DNA of 64,000 nt, taken from positions 6,796,001-6,860,000 of the forward strand of contig NZ_CP029425.2 in assembly GCF_002278135.3 (NCBI RefSeq). The letters are read 5' to 3'. Source of the DNA: Bradyrhizobium ottawaense. Lineage in GTDB: Bacteria > Pseudomonadota > Alphaproteobacteria > Rhizobiales > Xanthobacteraceae. The translations under genes were made by a program, and so were the position numbers. The notes beneath the pieces are model-generated. The model searched no databases. It was given only the letters and a program-made list of their open reading frames with translations, and had not been told where the DNA came from. Position 1 is the first letter of the stretch, and every line of letters starts with the position of its first letter. Shown one piece after another: positions 8,626 through 17,174 of the stretch.

Positions 8626-8805
8626 ATGGGCAAGGATGATGGACTGAAGCCTGACGACTTCCCGATCGAGGCCGACAAGGACAAGCTCAGGACACGCAAG
8701 GGCGAGCCCGTCGCCTCGGCGGAGTCGGAGCAGATTGCGGACCAGATCGCCGAACGCCTGAACGAGCACGCGCACCAGCAAGAGCAGGATCGTTGGTCCG
8801 CGTAG
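8626..8805 (+). CDS. Small hydrophilic conserved hypothetical protein, 59 aa
   Basis: This very charged 59-residue protein (MGKDDGLKPDDFPIEADKDK) has a helical segment SEQIADQIAERLNEHA in its second half. Composition suggests a partly disordered, soluble protein. The internal ATG at 8626 is preferred to 8614 because the sequence from MGKDDG onward has the balanced character of a real protein. The function is unknown. About 150 bases of non-coding DNA separate it from the convergent cyclase remnant. Confidence 0.6.
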   Translation: MGKDDGLKPDDFPIEADKDKLRTRKGEPVASAESEQIADQIAERLNEHAHQQEQDRWSA

Positions 8806-8951
8806 GCGTTACGGGGGTGCCACCCCAGGGCCTGGGCCTGCACCGGGTCTCACAGGTCCGGCGAATGGCGGCCCCGGCTCGACCTCCGCCCCCTGGACGA
8901 ACCGCAAATAGATGCCGCCGCTGGGAATTCGTCCCGGGTGAGGCAGTCGCC

Positions 8952-9566
8952 CTACCCGTGATACGCGAACAGCTCGATCGGATCGCTGAAGCCGCGCACC
9001 TCGTGCTTGCCGACGTGCTCCAGCTCGAACTTCTCTTCCACCAGCTCCGCAAAGTCGCGTGACAGCAGCACCGTTCGACCGAGCTGCTTGGTAAGGGCTT
9101 CGAGGCGGGAGGCCATGTTGACGGCGGGACCGATCACCGTGAAGTCGAGCCGGCTGGTCGAGCCGATATTGCCGTACATGACATCGCCGACATGGACGCC
9201 AATACCGTAATTCAACGGCGCGCGGCTGGTCGCATTGTTCCGCTCGTTCAGCGCGGTCATGGCCTGACGAGCCTCGGTCACGGCGTGGAGCAGGTTCGCG
9301 CAGGCATCGGGCTCTTGAAGCGGGAAGATGGCGAGCAGGCCGTCGCCGATGAACTTCAGGATCTCGCCGCCGTGCCGCGCGATCGGCTCGGACATCGCGT
9401 CGAAATAATCGTTGAGCAGATCGATGACGTCGTCGCGCGGCCAGTTGTCGGAAATCTTGGTGAAATCCCTGAGGTCGCAGATCATGATCGCGGCGCGCAC
9501 CGTCGTGCCGCTGCCGCGCCTGGTGGCGCCGGCGAGGATCAGCTGGCCGGCATGGGAGCCGACATA
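8952..9566 (-). pseudogene. 3' part of a class III cyclase gene split by IS630 (catalytic domain)
   Basis: This fragment holds the whole catalytic domain: AAIMICDLRDFTKIS (first metal aspartate), LKFIGDGLLAIFP (second), and VIGPAVNMASRLEAL. It lacks its own N-terminus, because the reading frame upstream runs into transposase DNA at 9567. Joined to 10685-11265 with one TA copy removed, it gives a 397-residue enzyme whose junction reads ETYVGSHAGQ in frame. A read-through product starting inside the element is possible on paper but would carry about 75 foreign residues. It is probably inactive unless the element excises. Confidence 0.88.
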
Positions 9567-10684
9567 GTACCCGGAATCAGAGCTGAGTGATACGGCGGCC
9601 TTTGAAACGGCGTTGACGGACCTTTTTCTTGGTCCAGACGAAGGGCTCGGCTCTGTCGTTGTATGCGTTGACGTAGGCATCGATGTGTTCCTGAAGCTGC
9701 TTGAGGCTCGTGAAGGAGGTGCCGCTGAGCGACTGCCCCTGCAAGATGGAAAACCATACTTCGACCTGATTGAGCCATGACGCACTTGTCGGCGTGAAAT
9801 GAAATTGCACGTTGGGGTGGGCCTTGAGCCAGTCCTCGTTCTTTTTATGGGTGTTGAGGTTGTCGAGGATGACGTGAAGCTTGCGGTTCGGAAAAGTCGC
9901 GGTGACGCTGTTCATGAAATCGAGAAACTCGACGCGGCGCCGGCGTTTTGAATGGGTCGCGATGATCTTTCCGGTGGCGACTTCGAGCGCCGCAAACAAT
10001 GTTGTGGTGCCATGCCGCTTGTAATCGTGGCTTTGGCCGGTTAAGGCGCGGCCATTGGGCAACTTCAGATAACCCTGCGCTCGCTCCAAAGCCTGGATCG
10101 AGGGCTTCTCGTCCACGCACAGCACAATGGCCTTCGCCGGCGGCGCGACATAGAGGCCGACAACATCGGCGGCTTTGGCCGTAAAGTTCGGGTCGTTGCT
10201 CTCGCACCAGGACTTGCGAGCCACCAGGTCAATCTTGTGGCTGCGCAGGAACCGCCAGACATATTGGACATCGACATCGCCCAGCGCCTCGGCCAGCAGG
10301 GGGCCGGTCCAGCGCGCAAACCCTTGCGGTGGCGGCTTATCCAGCAGCTTCAGAATCCGCTTGTCGGTCGTCTTCGTATAGATCGGCTGCTTGCCAGGCC
10401 GCGGCTTGTCTTGCAGCCCTTCAAGGCCATGGTCGGCATAGCGATGCCGCCAAAGGCTGACAATCCGCGGCTGGACCCCAACTTCCTTGGCGATCGACCG
10501 GGTGCTGCGCCCATCCGCCGCCAACAGAACTATCCGCGCCCGCTTCAAATCGCGCTGCAACGTCACCGGTGAGCGACAGCACGCCTCAAGCACCTTGCGA
10601 TCTTTCCTCGAAAGGTGGACTTCTCTTGCTTCGGGTATCATCCCGACCTTGAATCACGACTCACGTTCCAAGAAAAGTGGGTAA
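9567..10684 (-). mobile_element. IS630-family insertion sequence, 1118 bp, with TA target duplication
   Basis: The element is bounded by TA at 9565-9566 and 10685-10686, the target duplication expected of the IS630/Tc1 group. Both ends begin with TACCC when read inward after one base (GTACCCGG on the left, TTACCCAC on the right complement). Further inverted-repeat similarity is weak. It contains one transposase gene with no passenger. The boundaries are fixed by the interrupted cyclase gene, whose frame is restored exactly when 9567-10684 and one TA are removed. Confidence 0.85.
9577..10641 (-). CDS. IS630 family transposase
   Basis: This is a full-length 354-residue DDE transposase. An N-terminal helix-turn-helix region (about residues 25-85, RSTRSIAKEVGVQPRIVSLW) is followed by the catalytic core with Asp177 in CVDEKP, Asp260 in ILDNLNTH and Glu294 in NQVEVWF; the last two are 34 apart, the IS630 DDE spacing. 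No stop or frameshift is present, so the element may still be mobile. The gene nearly fills the element, ending 10 bases from its left end. Confidence 0.93.
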   Translation of the reverse strand: MIPEAREVHLSRKDRKVLEACCRSPVTLQRDLKRARIVLLAADGRSTRSIAKEVGVQPRIVSLWRHRYADHGLEGLQDKPRPGKQPIYTKTTDKRILKLLDKPPPQGFARWTGPLLAEALGDVDVQYVWRFLRSHKIDLVARKSWCESNDPNFTAKAADVVGLYVAPPAKAIVLCVDEKPSIQALERAQGYLKLPNGRALTGQSHDYKRHGTTTLFAALEVATGKIIATHSKRRRRVEFLDFMNSVTATFPNRKLHVILDNLNTHKKNEDWLKAHPNVQFHFTPTSASWLNQVEVWFSILQGQSLSGTSFTSLKQLQEHIDAYVNAYNDRAEPFVWTKKKVRQRRFKGRRITQL

Positions 10685-11265
10685 TAGGTCTCCAGCAGCG
10701 TGCGCGCCAGCCGGTTCTTGATGCGGATCTCACTGACCAGCGCCAGCACCGGCAGGAGCTTCTTGAGCGCGGCGATATGCGAATCCTCGAAGCCGCCCGG
10801 ACGGTCGGTCGCGAAGGTGATGAGATGCCGCTTGCCGAGCGTGTGGTAGAGCGGCCAGGCCACATAGTCGGTCAGGCCCTTTTCGCGCATCTCGTCGTAC
10901 AGGGCGTGCTTGCGGCCGAGCGAGGGATCGCGTTCGAGATTCTCGCGCACCTCGCTCGCGCCGTCCTGCATTTCATTGGCGGGGCTGCCGATGAATTCCG
11001 ACCGCTCGCGGACGTCATAATCCACCCGCGCGATCTCCGCCTCGCGCATGCCGTCGGACCACATGAACCGGGCGCCAAGCCATTGCGGATGGTGGATCAG
11101 GACATGGAGCGTCGACCGCTTCAGCGGAATGCCCGCCTGCTGCAGACGGATGCACATGTCGGCGAAGATATTGTCGATGAAGCGCTCGTCGCGCGTGCCG
11201 TTGGTCAGCCAGTCGACGACACCGTCGGCCTGCGTGGCGGGGGCGTGGTTGTCTTGCGCGGTCAT
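10685..11265 (-). pseudogene. 5' part of the IS630-interrupted class III cyclase gene (sensor half)
   Basis: This is the N-terminal 193 codons of the cyclase completed at 8952-9566. It begins MTAQDNHAPATQ, has segments typical of the regulatory half of rhizobial cyclases (IPLKRSTLHVLIHHPQWLG, YVAWPLYHTLG), and ends at LARTLLET before the insertion. Without the element the next residues would be YVGSHAGQ. After the insertion the frame adds only about ten element-encoded residues (YYPLFLERES) before a stop. A GGGCAGGAT-like ribosome site precedes the ATG at 11265. Confidence 0.87.
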
Positions 11266-11379
11266 ATCCTGCCCTTCACGGCGGTCTGCATCAGGGCAGA
11301 TATCGTGCCCCGGCTCCGCCGCGTCAACCTAGCCAGTTGCATGGATTGTGCGCATCGGGCTGTCGGGGCTGTCGCCCCC

Positions 11380-11964
11380 TTAATCGACGATCCGGATCGA
11401 CCCCAGCACCACCGGACCCGAAACGAGCGCGAGCCTCGATGTCTCGGTCAATTCGATCCTGAGCGTGCCGTTGCCGGGGATGGCAAGATCCTCTCCATCG
11501 AGGCGAATGCGGCAATCGCCGTGCGGCGCGTAAACCAGATGCGTGCCGGCATGCAACGGTCGATCGCCGGCTTCCCTGAGCGCTTCGAGCTCGATCTCCA
11601 CCGCACCGCGCCGCGCCATCAGGTTAACGACCTCGACCGGCCCGGCCTGAAGCTCCGTCACGATCTCGAGCTCGCCGGTGAACCGCACGGTCGTAAAAGG
11701 TTCACGCTCGTCGAATTCCTGGCCGGGGGCGTTGAGCACCAGCCCGCGCCCACTAACCACCATCTGCAAGCGGTCGATGCCCGGCATATGGGAGAAGGGA
11801 CCGGGCGCCACGATCGGCGTGCTCGCAAAGCGCCAGAGCAGGCTGCTCCAGTCCTTCACCCCAGCGTCAGCGCGATGTGCGTCCGCGATATCGGTGAAGA
11901 TGCCGCCGCCGTTCTTCCAGGGCGAGCGGGTGTAGTCTTCAGGTCTGAGCAATGTCGTCTTCAT
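11380..11964 (-). CDS. HutD family protein
   Basis: This 194-residue cupin-fold protein belongs to the HutD/Ves family, recognised by the N-terminal LRPEDYTRSPWKNGGG and the following DWSSLLWRFASTPI and GPFSHMPGIDR segments. HutD proteins are tied to histidine utilisation, perhaps as a governor of the pathway, but no other hut gene is in this window. The ATG at 11964 lies inside the 3' end of the upstream hydrolase gene (26-base overlap), so the two are probably cotranscribed. The length matches the family. No signal peptide is seen. Confidence 0.88.
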   Translation of the reverse strand: MKTTLLRPEDYTRSPWKNGGGIFTDIADAHRADAGVKDWSSLLWRFASTPIVAPGPFSHMPGIDRLQMVVSGRGLVLNAPGQEFDEREPFTTVRFTGELEIVTELQAGPVEVVNLMARRGAVEIELEALREAGDRPLHAGTHLVYAPHGDCRIRLDGEDLAIPGNGTLRIELTETSRLALVSGPVVLGSIRIVD

Positions 11965-12895
11965 GGGGATCCTCGATGCGATGAGGGTGCAGGGAAGCGC
12001 GTTCGTGTGCGTCCAGGAACGGCTCGGCCTCCTTGCGCACCACGTTCAGGTGCGTGAACAGCGCCACGTGGCCGCCGTCGGGGAGCGCCAGCAGCTTTGC
12101 CTGCGGGATCGCCCGGCAGACGTTCTCGGCATGCGAGAACGGCACGACATTGTCGGCGCGGCCGTGCACGATGAGCGCGGGTGCCGAGATCGATCCCTCG
12201 GGCAACTCCCCCAGCGCGGCAAACTGCGCGATGTCGTTGACGGTCCCCGGAAGCCGGGCGTGCAGATGCTCGAACACCGTCGACTGCAAGGCGCGGAACA
12301 GCGGCCCTGCCTCCGGATGTCCCAAGGTCCGTTCGCGCATGGCGTCATCGGGAATCGCGCGGCGCGCGGCAGCCTGCGGATTCCGTTCACTTCGCCACTT
12401 CAGGATGCGGGGCAATCCGGGAAGACGCGCAAGGTGGCGCATCATGCGCAGGCGCGCGGTGATCTCCGGCGGCGTTTGCAGTTTCCCCGTGCAGGCCGAT
12501 ACCAGCACGAGCGAGCGGCAACGCGAGGGATGCCGTGCGGCGAATTGCAGTGCGGAGGGACCGCCGGCGGAGACCGCGACGACCGCCACGGTCGAAATCC
12601 CGAGCGCATCGAGCAGCGCGCCATAGACGTCAGCCTGGTCGTCGGGCGACGCGCCAAGCTCGAGGCGCGAGCCGAGATAGCCCGGGCGGGACACGGCCAC
12701 CACCCGCTTGTCCCTGAGCGTCGCGGCGAGGGCGCGCGCCAGCAGCCACGACTGGTCGTGGCCGCCCATGCCGCCATGGATGGCCATGATAGCGGGCCCC
12801 TCGCCTGCGATTGCGCATTGGACTGTCCCGCGGGAGGTCCGCACCGAGACCGGAGCGGGCCCGGCGAGCGGCAATGCGTCCGGATTTGCGATCAT
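11939..12895 (-). CDS. Alpha/beta hydrolase
   Basis: This 318-residue hydrolase has the oxyanion segment AIHGGMGGHDQSW, the nucleophile elbow VAVSAGGPSALQFA, a late acid region (IVHGRADNVVPF) and the final catalytic His in LPDGGHVALF. Substrate specificity (ester, lactone or epoxide) cannot be read. The ATG at 12895 gives MIANPDAL and overlaps the upstream DUF2087 stop by four bases. The further upstream extension is Arg/Pro-rich and antisense-like, so it was rejected. The gene sits in a tight overlapping trio with DUF2087 and HutD proteins. Confidence 0.87.
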   Translation of the reverse strand: MIANPDALPLAGPAPVSVRTSRGTVQCAIAGEGPAIMAIHGGMGGHDQSWLLARALAATLRDKRVVAVSRPGYLGSRLELGASPDDQADVYGALLDALGISTVAVVAVSAGGPSALQFAARHPSRCRSLVLVSACTGKLQTPPEITARLRMMRHLARLPGLPRILKWRSERNPQAAARRAIPDDAMRERTLGHPEAGPLFRALQSTVFEHLHARLPGTVNDIAQFAALGELPEGSISAPALIVHGRADNVVPFSHAENVCRAIPQAKLLALPDGGHVALFTHLNVVRKEAEPFLDAHERASLHPHRIEDPHEDDIAQT

Positions 12896-13461
12896 GTCGC
12901 GGCTTCCGGTCGTCCGGATGCGCTGGCCTTGAGGTGGCGCAGAAGCGCTGCCGCCTCCGTCGGCGGCCGACGCTCGATCCTGCGATACGCGCGGCCGTCG
13001 GCCGTGCGGGAGACCAGGCCGTGATCGCACAGCGCGCGGCGGAGCAAGGCATCATCGGCGAAAGCGTGCTGACGGCTCAACAACGTCTTCACTTGCGCCT
13101 CGGCCAGACTGCACCGCGGCGGGAAGCCGGCCCACAACACCCAGAGGCTCAACTGCTGCAGGCTGTGGCGGGCCGGCCAGCGAAGCAGCCTGCCGTGGTC
13201 GTCGAAATGGCGCGCGGCGCGCTGCACGCGCTTCAGATCGACCGCATCGACTTGTGGTGCCGGCGTGCCGCGATCGTCCACGGCAGTGCCGACCGCACGC
13301 GCGCGGAAATGCTGATAGTTCCTGTGCCCCGTCGCACGTGCAAGAATGTTGAGGAGCTCGACGTGACCGGGCGGCGACGTACGCTCCAGAAGCTGGGCGC
13401 GCAGGGATTTCGCGAGCGCGGAAATGTCGCCCGCAACGAATTCAATGGGGGTTCTGGTCAT
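12892..13461 (-). CDS. DUF2087 domain-containing protein
   Basis: This 189-residue protein has a C-terminal DUF2087 domain (about residues 105-175): SLWVLWAGFPPRCSLAEAQV, then a predicted winged-helix-like tail DDALLRRALCDHGLVSRT with AYRRIE. The family is often linked to transcriptional regulators. The N-terminal part (LARATGHRNYQHFRAR) looks helical. The ATG at 13461 is preferred to the TTG two codons upstream because a GAGG site is correctly spaced. It begins the overlapping trio that continues with the hydrolase and HutD genes. Confidence 0.78.
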   Translation of the reverse strand: MTRTPIEFVAGDISALAKSLRAQLLERTSPPGHVELLNILARATGHRNYQHFRARAVGTAVDDRGTPAPQVDAVDLKRVQRAARHFDDHGRLLRWPARHSLQQLSLWVLWAGFPPRCSLAEAQVKTLLSRQHAFADDALLRRALCDHGLVSRTADGRAYRRIERRPPTEAAALLRHLKASASGRPEAAT

Positions 13462-13712
13462 GACCAATCCTCGATGTGCCGTTCCACAGATGGATTGTCG
13501 GAGGTCACCGGCTTACGACGCGGCACGAGGTTTGGTGTCGATTCGATTGAGCCTTGCAGGTTTAGCTTCCCTCGCGGGACGGTGACGCCTGGGTGAACTG
13601 CAGACCCGGCCGAACTCTTACTATAGACGCCCGGCAAGCTCAAGAGCCCCGCCCACCGGATGGGGCGCGGGTGCACGTGGTGCGCAGCGCAATCCGGACT
13701 ACGTATCCGCTT

Positions 13713-14558
13713 TCACATTCCGCTCAGGCCGCTATCGACCGCGAGCGTCTGCGCGGTGACATAGACGCTTTCGTCCGACAGGAAGAACAGCACCGCATAG
13801 GCGATCTCCCACGCCGTGGCCTGGCGGCCGAACGGGACGTGGCCCTTGCCGCGATTGGGACGGCCGGCGCCGGCTTCGCGGCCGTTCGGGGTGTCGACGA
13901 GGCCGGGATAGACGAGGTTGGCGCGGACGCCACGGCGCGAGCCGAGATGAGCGATGTTGCGCATGAGGCCGCCGAGTGCGGCTTTCGATGAATCATACAC
14001 CGCCATCTGCGATCCCGCCTTCAACGCCGCAATCGAGGAGATGAAGACGACCGAGCCGCCATCGTCGAATTTCGGCAGCGCGGCGCGGCAGCACAGCATG
14101 GGACCGCGGACGTTGACGTCGTAGATCCTGTTCCACTCCTCGGGGCTGACGTTATCGAGGCCGGTCTTGCCGAAGGTGCCGATGTTCAGCACCATGCCGT
14201 CAAGGCCGCCCATGGCGCGATGGGCTTCCTCGACCATGCGCTGGACGTCAGCCTCGGACGTCACGTCGGCCGCGATGGCAAAGGCCTCGCCGCCTTCATC
14301 GGTGATGTGCTTGACGGTCTGCTGAGCCGAGGCATGGTTGAGGTCAGCCACTGCAACCTTCGCGCCCTCCCGCGCGCATAAAATGCTCATGGCGCGGCCG
14401 TTGCCGATCGGATCGGTGCCGGCATCGAACACGCGCTGGCCGCCGCCGACGATCAGGATGCGGCGGCCCTTTAGCCGTCCCCTGCCCGGCGCCTCACCGA
14501 GCGATTCCGCGCTCGGCGGACGAACATAGCGCTCCGGCTTGCTGTCGGTTTCAGTCAT
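13713..14558 (-). CDS. SDR family oxidoreductase
   Basis: This 281-residue NAD(P)-dependent short-chain dehydrogenase has a variant glycine-rich cofactor motif (VGGGQRVFDAGTDPIGNG), the NIG segment (LNIGTFGK) in place of NAG, SSI at the catalytic Ser and YDSSK at Tyr/Lys. The C-terminal LFFLSDESVYVTAQTLAVDSG is typical of the family. The insertion in the cofactor motif sets it apart from the commonest SDRs. It follows the CMD-like gene by 9 bases and is likely in the TetR-controlled operon. The substrate is unknown. Confidence 0.9.
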   Translation of the reverse strand: MTETDSKPERYVRPPSAESLGEAPGRGRLKGRRILIVGGGQRVFDAGTDPIGNGRAMSILCAREGAKVAVADLNHASAQQTVKHITDEGGEAFAIAADVTSEADVQRMVEEAHRAMGGLDGMVLNIGTFGKTGLDNVSPEEWNRIYDVNVRGPMLCCRAALPKFDDGGSVVFISSIAALKAGSQMAVYDSSKAALGGLMRNIAHLGSRRGVRANLVYPGLVDTPNGREAGAGRPNRGKGHVPFGRQATAWEIAYAVLFFLSDESVYVTAQTLAVDSGLSGM

Positions 14559-14567
14559 CGCGACCGC

Positions 14568-15119
14568 CTACTTCTTGCCGCCGTCATAGACCGTCATGCC
14601 GGCTGCGGGATCGAGATCGGTTTCGGTCGCCTCGGTCAGGCGCGCCATCATCATGTAGAAGCCGAGCGCGACGATGGATTCCACGATCTCCTGGTCGCTG
14701 AAATGCTTGCGGGCAGCAGCAAAGGTCGCCTCGGGCACACGGACGTTCTCGACCACCTCGCGCCCGAAGTTCAGCAGCGCGCGTTCGACCTCGCTCAAGG
14801 CAGCCGCGCCGTAGTCGGAACGTTCGACCGCGTCGACCTGCGCTTGCGTGCAGCCGACGCCGAGCGCGATCGGAACATGCTGACGCCATTCATAGGCGCC
14901 GCCCTCTAACTGAGCAGCTTGAAGGATCAGGAGCTCGCGGTTGACCGCGCTGAGCTTCTGCTTGTGCAGGATCGAATTGCCGAGCCGCATCGCCGGGATC
15001 ATGTTGGCCTCGGCATGGGCCATCATGCGAAAGATATTGAGTTTGACCGGCATGCGGTCGAACGAGGCGCGGATATCGCCGCTCGTGGTCTCCGGATCAA
15101 TCAGGGGCAGCCTTGCCAC
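14568..15119 (-). CDS. Carboxymuconolactone decarboxylase family protein
   Basis: This 183-residue protein of the CMD/AhpD-like fold starts MARLPLIDPETTSGDIRASF. It has the core helix LSAVNRELLILQAAQLEGGAYEWRQH, where the usual peroxidase CxxC is replaced, so it is likely a CMD-type enzyme rather than an AhpD alkylhydroperoxidase. The GTG at 15119 follows an AGGGAG site and overlaps the upstream TetR gene by 23 bases. The context (SDR, MBL hydrolase, VOC protein, two binding proteins) points to ring-derived or xenobiotic catabolism. Confidence 0.88.
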   Translation of the reverse strand: MARLPLIDPETTSGDIRASFDRMPVKLNIFRMMAHAEANMIPAMRLGNSILHKQKLSAVNRELLILQAAQLEGGAYEWRQHVPIALGVGCTQAQVDAVERSDYGAAALSEVERALLNFGREVVENVRVPEATFAAARKHFSDQEIVESIVALGFYMMMARLTEATETDLDPAAGMTVYDGGKK

Positions 15120-15792
15120 GCGTTTCTCCCTTAGGCTTTCGTTTCTTGTCGGTGTCCTCGCCTGCCCCGATCAGCGACAGGAAGAAGGCGAGATAGCGGT
15201 CGATCGCCTCGATCACCTTCTGCCGCGGCGAGGGCGCGGCGCCCATCACGTAGTGCTCGAGGCGGATGTAGATCAGGCCGGCCGCGAACAGCCGCGCGGT
15301 CTCGCGCGGGTCCGGCGTATTGACTAGGCCGGCGAGCGCAAAGCCGCGGAAATAATCCGTCATCATGCTCTGCTCGCGAGCATAGAAATGATCGGCGAAC
15401 TTGGCGCGGATGCCGGGCACACGGTTACGCTCGGCGGTGATGACCTTCTGAAACTGGTGCTCGCGCGGATCGGACCATTGCTCGACGAGGTCGAGCGCAA
15501 ACTGGCGGCAGAACGCGGCGGGCTGGCGCGCGAGCTGCTTGTAGCGCGGCTCCTCCAGCCGGCTCGCCGAGCTTGCCGGACCGTGCTCGCTGACGATCGC
15601 CTCCAGGATCGCGGCCTTGCCGGTGAAATGATTGTAGAGGCTGCTCTCGCGGATGCCGACGCGGCGCGCGAGCTCCCGCATCGAGGCGCCGCCATAGCCG
15701 CTCTGCGCGAACAGGTCGAGCGCTTCGGTGAGGATGCGCTCACGGGTCGTGGGCGCAGCCGCTTCCGCCGCGCTTGTGGTGTGGAGAGCCAT
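15097..15792 (-). CDS. TetR family transcriptional regulator
   Basis: This 231-residue repressor has an N-terminal TetR helix-turn-helix at about residues 17-60 (RERILTEALDLFAQSGYGG, then SMRELARRVGIRESSLYNHF) and a helical ligand-binding domain. The divergent space to the binding-protein gene at 15960 contains two copies of a 14-bp perfect palindrome that are very likely its operators. It is the first gene of a leftward operon with the CMD-like and SDR genes, so it should autoregulate. The C-terminus is Lys/Arg-rich. Confidence 0.93.
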   Translation of the reverse strand: MALHTTSAAEAAAPTTRERILTEALDLFAQSGYGGASMRELARRVGIRESSLYNHFTGKAAILEAIVSEHGPASSASRLEEPRYKQLARQPAAFCRQFALDLVEQWSDPREHQFQKVITAERNRVPGIRAKFADHFYAREQSMMTDYFRGFALAGLVNTPDPRETARLFAAGLIYIRLEHYVMGAAPSPRQKVIEAIDRYLAFFLSLIGAGEDTDKKRKPKGETRGKAAPD

Positions 15793-15800
15793 GCGACTTG

Positions 15801-15847
15801 ACTAACGAACGATCGTTCGCTAGTCAACCGTACGAACGATCGTTCGT
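15801..15847. promoter_or_regulatory. Paired palindromic TetR operators
   Basis: CGAACGATCGTTCG occurs at 15806-15819 and again at 15833-15846, with centres 27 bp apart. The first copy sits in a near-perfect 24-bp dyad (15802-15823 with flanks) and the second extends to a perfect 16-bp palindrome (15832-15847). They lie 14-55 bp upstream of the tetR start, between the divergent transcripts, so binding could block both promoters. Confidence 0.85.
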
Positions 15848-15959
15848 CTCGCCCACTCTGGCGGCAACGGTCGCGGCCCGCAAGCCTGCTTCGGGCGCTG
15901 TTCTCGCGTTTCAACTCCGCTCGATCGAGAGGCGGAGAGCAATTTTTGGGAGACGACCC

Positions 15960-17171
15960 ATGGCGCGCTTCGCCCGCCCTCGCCTCACTGCGGCCTGCAT
16001 CCTGTTGCCGCTGCTCGCGGCCAGTATCGCCTCAGCCCAAACCGCAAAATACGATCCCGGCGCCGACGACAAGACCATCAAGATCGGCACCACCGCGCCG
16101 CTGAGCGGCCCGGTCTCGGCCTTCGCGCAGATTGCGAAGTCGGCCGAAGCCTATTTCCGGAAAGTGAACGACGACGGCGGCGTCAACGGACGTCGCATCC
16201 AGATGATCATCGCCGACGATGCCTATAGCCCGCCCAAGACGGTGGAGCAGACCCGGCGCCTGGTCGAGAGCGAGGAGGTGCTGCTGATCTTCGGCGGCGT
16301 CGGCACGCCGACCAACAGCGCCGTGCACAAATATCTCAACGACCGCAAGGTGCCGCAGCTCTTTTTGGGCTCGGGCGCGGCGAAGTGGGACGATCCCAAG
16401 AATTTCCCGTGGACCGTCGGCTGGCAGCCGACCTATCGGGACGAAGCGATTGCCTATGCAAAATACATCAAGGCGAGCCGCGCCAATGCGAAGATCGGCG
16501 TGCTCTACCAGAACGACGATCTCGGCAAGGATTACCTGAAGGCGCTGGAGGAAGGCCTCGGCAGCGGCGAAGCGATCGTCGCGCGCGCGGCCTATGAGAC
16601 CTCGGCCCCGACCGTCGACACCCAGATTTTGCAGTTGAAGACCGCGGGTGCCGATGTCGTGCTGGTCGCGGCGACGCCGAAGTTCGCGGCTCAGGCGATC
16701 CGCAAGATCGGCGAGATCGGCTGGAAGCCGACGACCATCATCTCCAACGTTTCGGCCTCGATCAGCGGCGTGCTGGAGCCGGCCGGCAAGGACAGTTCCA
16801 CCGGTGTCATCTCCAGCCAATATCTGAAGGACGCAACCGATCCCGCCAACAAGGATGACCCCGGCTACAAGGAATGGCTGGCGTTCATGGACAAGTACAT
16901 GCCTGATACCAACAAGAGCGACTGGCTCAACGTCTACGGCTACACCATCGCGCAGACGCTGGTGACGGTGCTGAAGGCCTCCGGCAACGACCTCACCCGT
17001 GCCAATGTGATGAAGCAGGCGACCACGATGAAGGACGTGAAGCTGCCGATGCTGATCAACGGCACCGCGGTGAGCAACTCGCCCGAGCGCTTTACGCCGA
17101 TGACGAGCCTCCAGCTGATCCGTTGCGACGGCACGCGCTGGGTGCCGTTCGGCGATCTCCTGAAGAACTGA
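15960..17171 (+). CDS. ABC transporter substrate-binding protein (Leu/Ile/Val type)
   Basis: This 403-residue periplasmic protein is of the LivJ/Peripla_BP_6 family. Residues 1-26 are a signal peptide ending IASAQ. The mature part shows IKIGTTAPLSGPVSAFAQ, KTVEQTRRLVESEEV and GVGTPTNSAVHKYLNDRKVPQLF, the pattern of binding proteins for aromatic or branched substrates. The ATG at 15960 follows GGGAGACG. No liv permease or ATPase genes are nearby, so it must use a transporter encoded elsewhere. It is divergent from tetR across the palindromic operators. Confidence 0.92.
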   Translation: MARFARPRLTAACILLPLLAASIASAQTAKYDPGADDKTIKIGTTAPLSGPVSAFAQIAKSAEAYFRKVNDDGGVNGRRIQMIIADDAYSPPKTVEQTRRLVESEEVLLIFGGVGTPTNSAVHKYLNDRKVPQLFLGSGAAKWDDPKNFPWTVGWQPTYRDEAIAYAKYIKASRANAKIGVLYQNDDLGKDYLKALEEGLGSGEAIVARAAYETSAPTVDTQILQLKTAGADVVLVAATPKFAAQAIRKIGEIGWKPTTIISNVSASISGVLEPAGKDSSTGVISSQYLKDATDPANKDDPGYKEWLAFMDKYMPDTNKSDWLNVYGYTIAQTLVTVLKASGNDLTRANVMKQATTMKDVKLPMLINGTAVSNSPERFTPMTSLQLIRCDGTRWVPFGDLLKN

Positions 17172-17174
17172 CCG

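Noticed and set aside
9567..9785. Intact 277-residue cyclase starting inside the IS element
   Set aside because: The first roughly 75 residues come from transposase DNA in another frame. The natural N-terminus is on the other side of the element.
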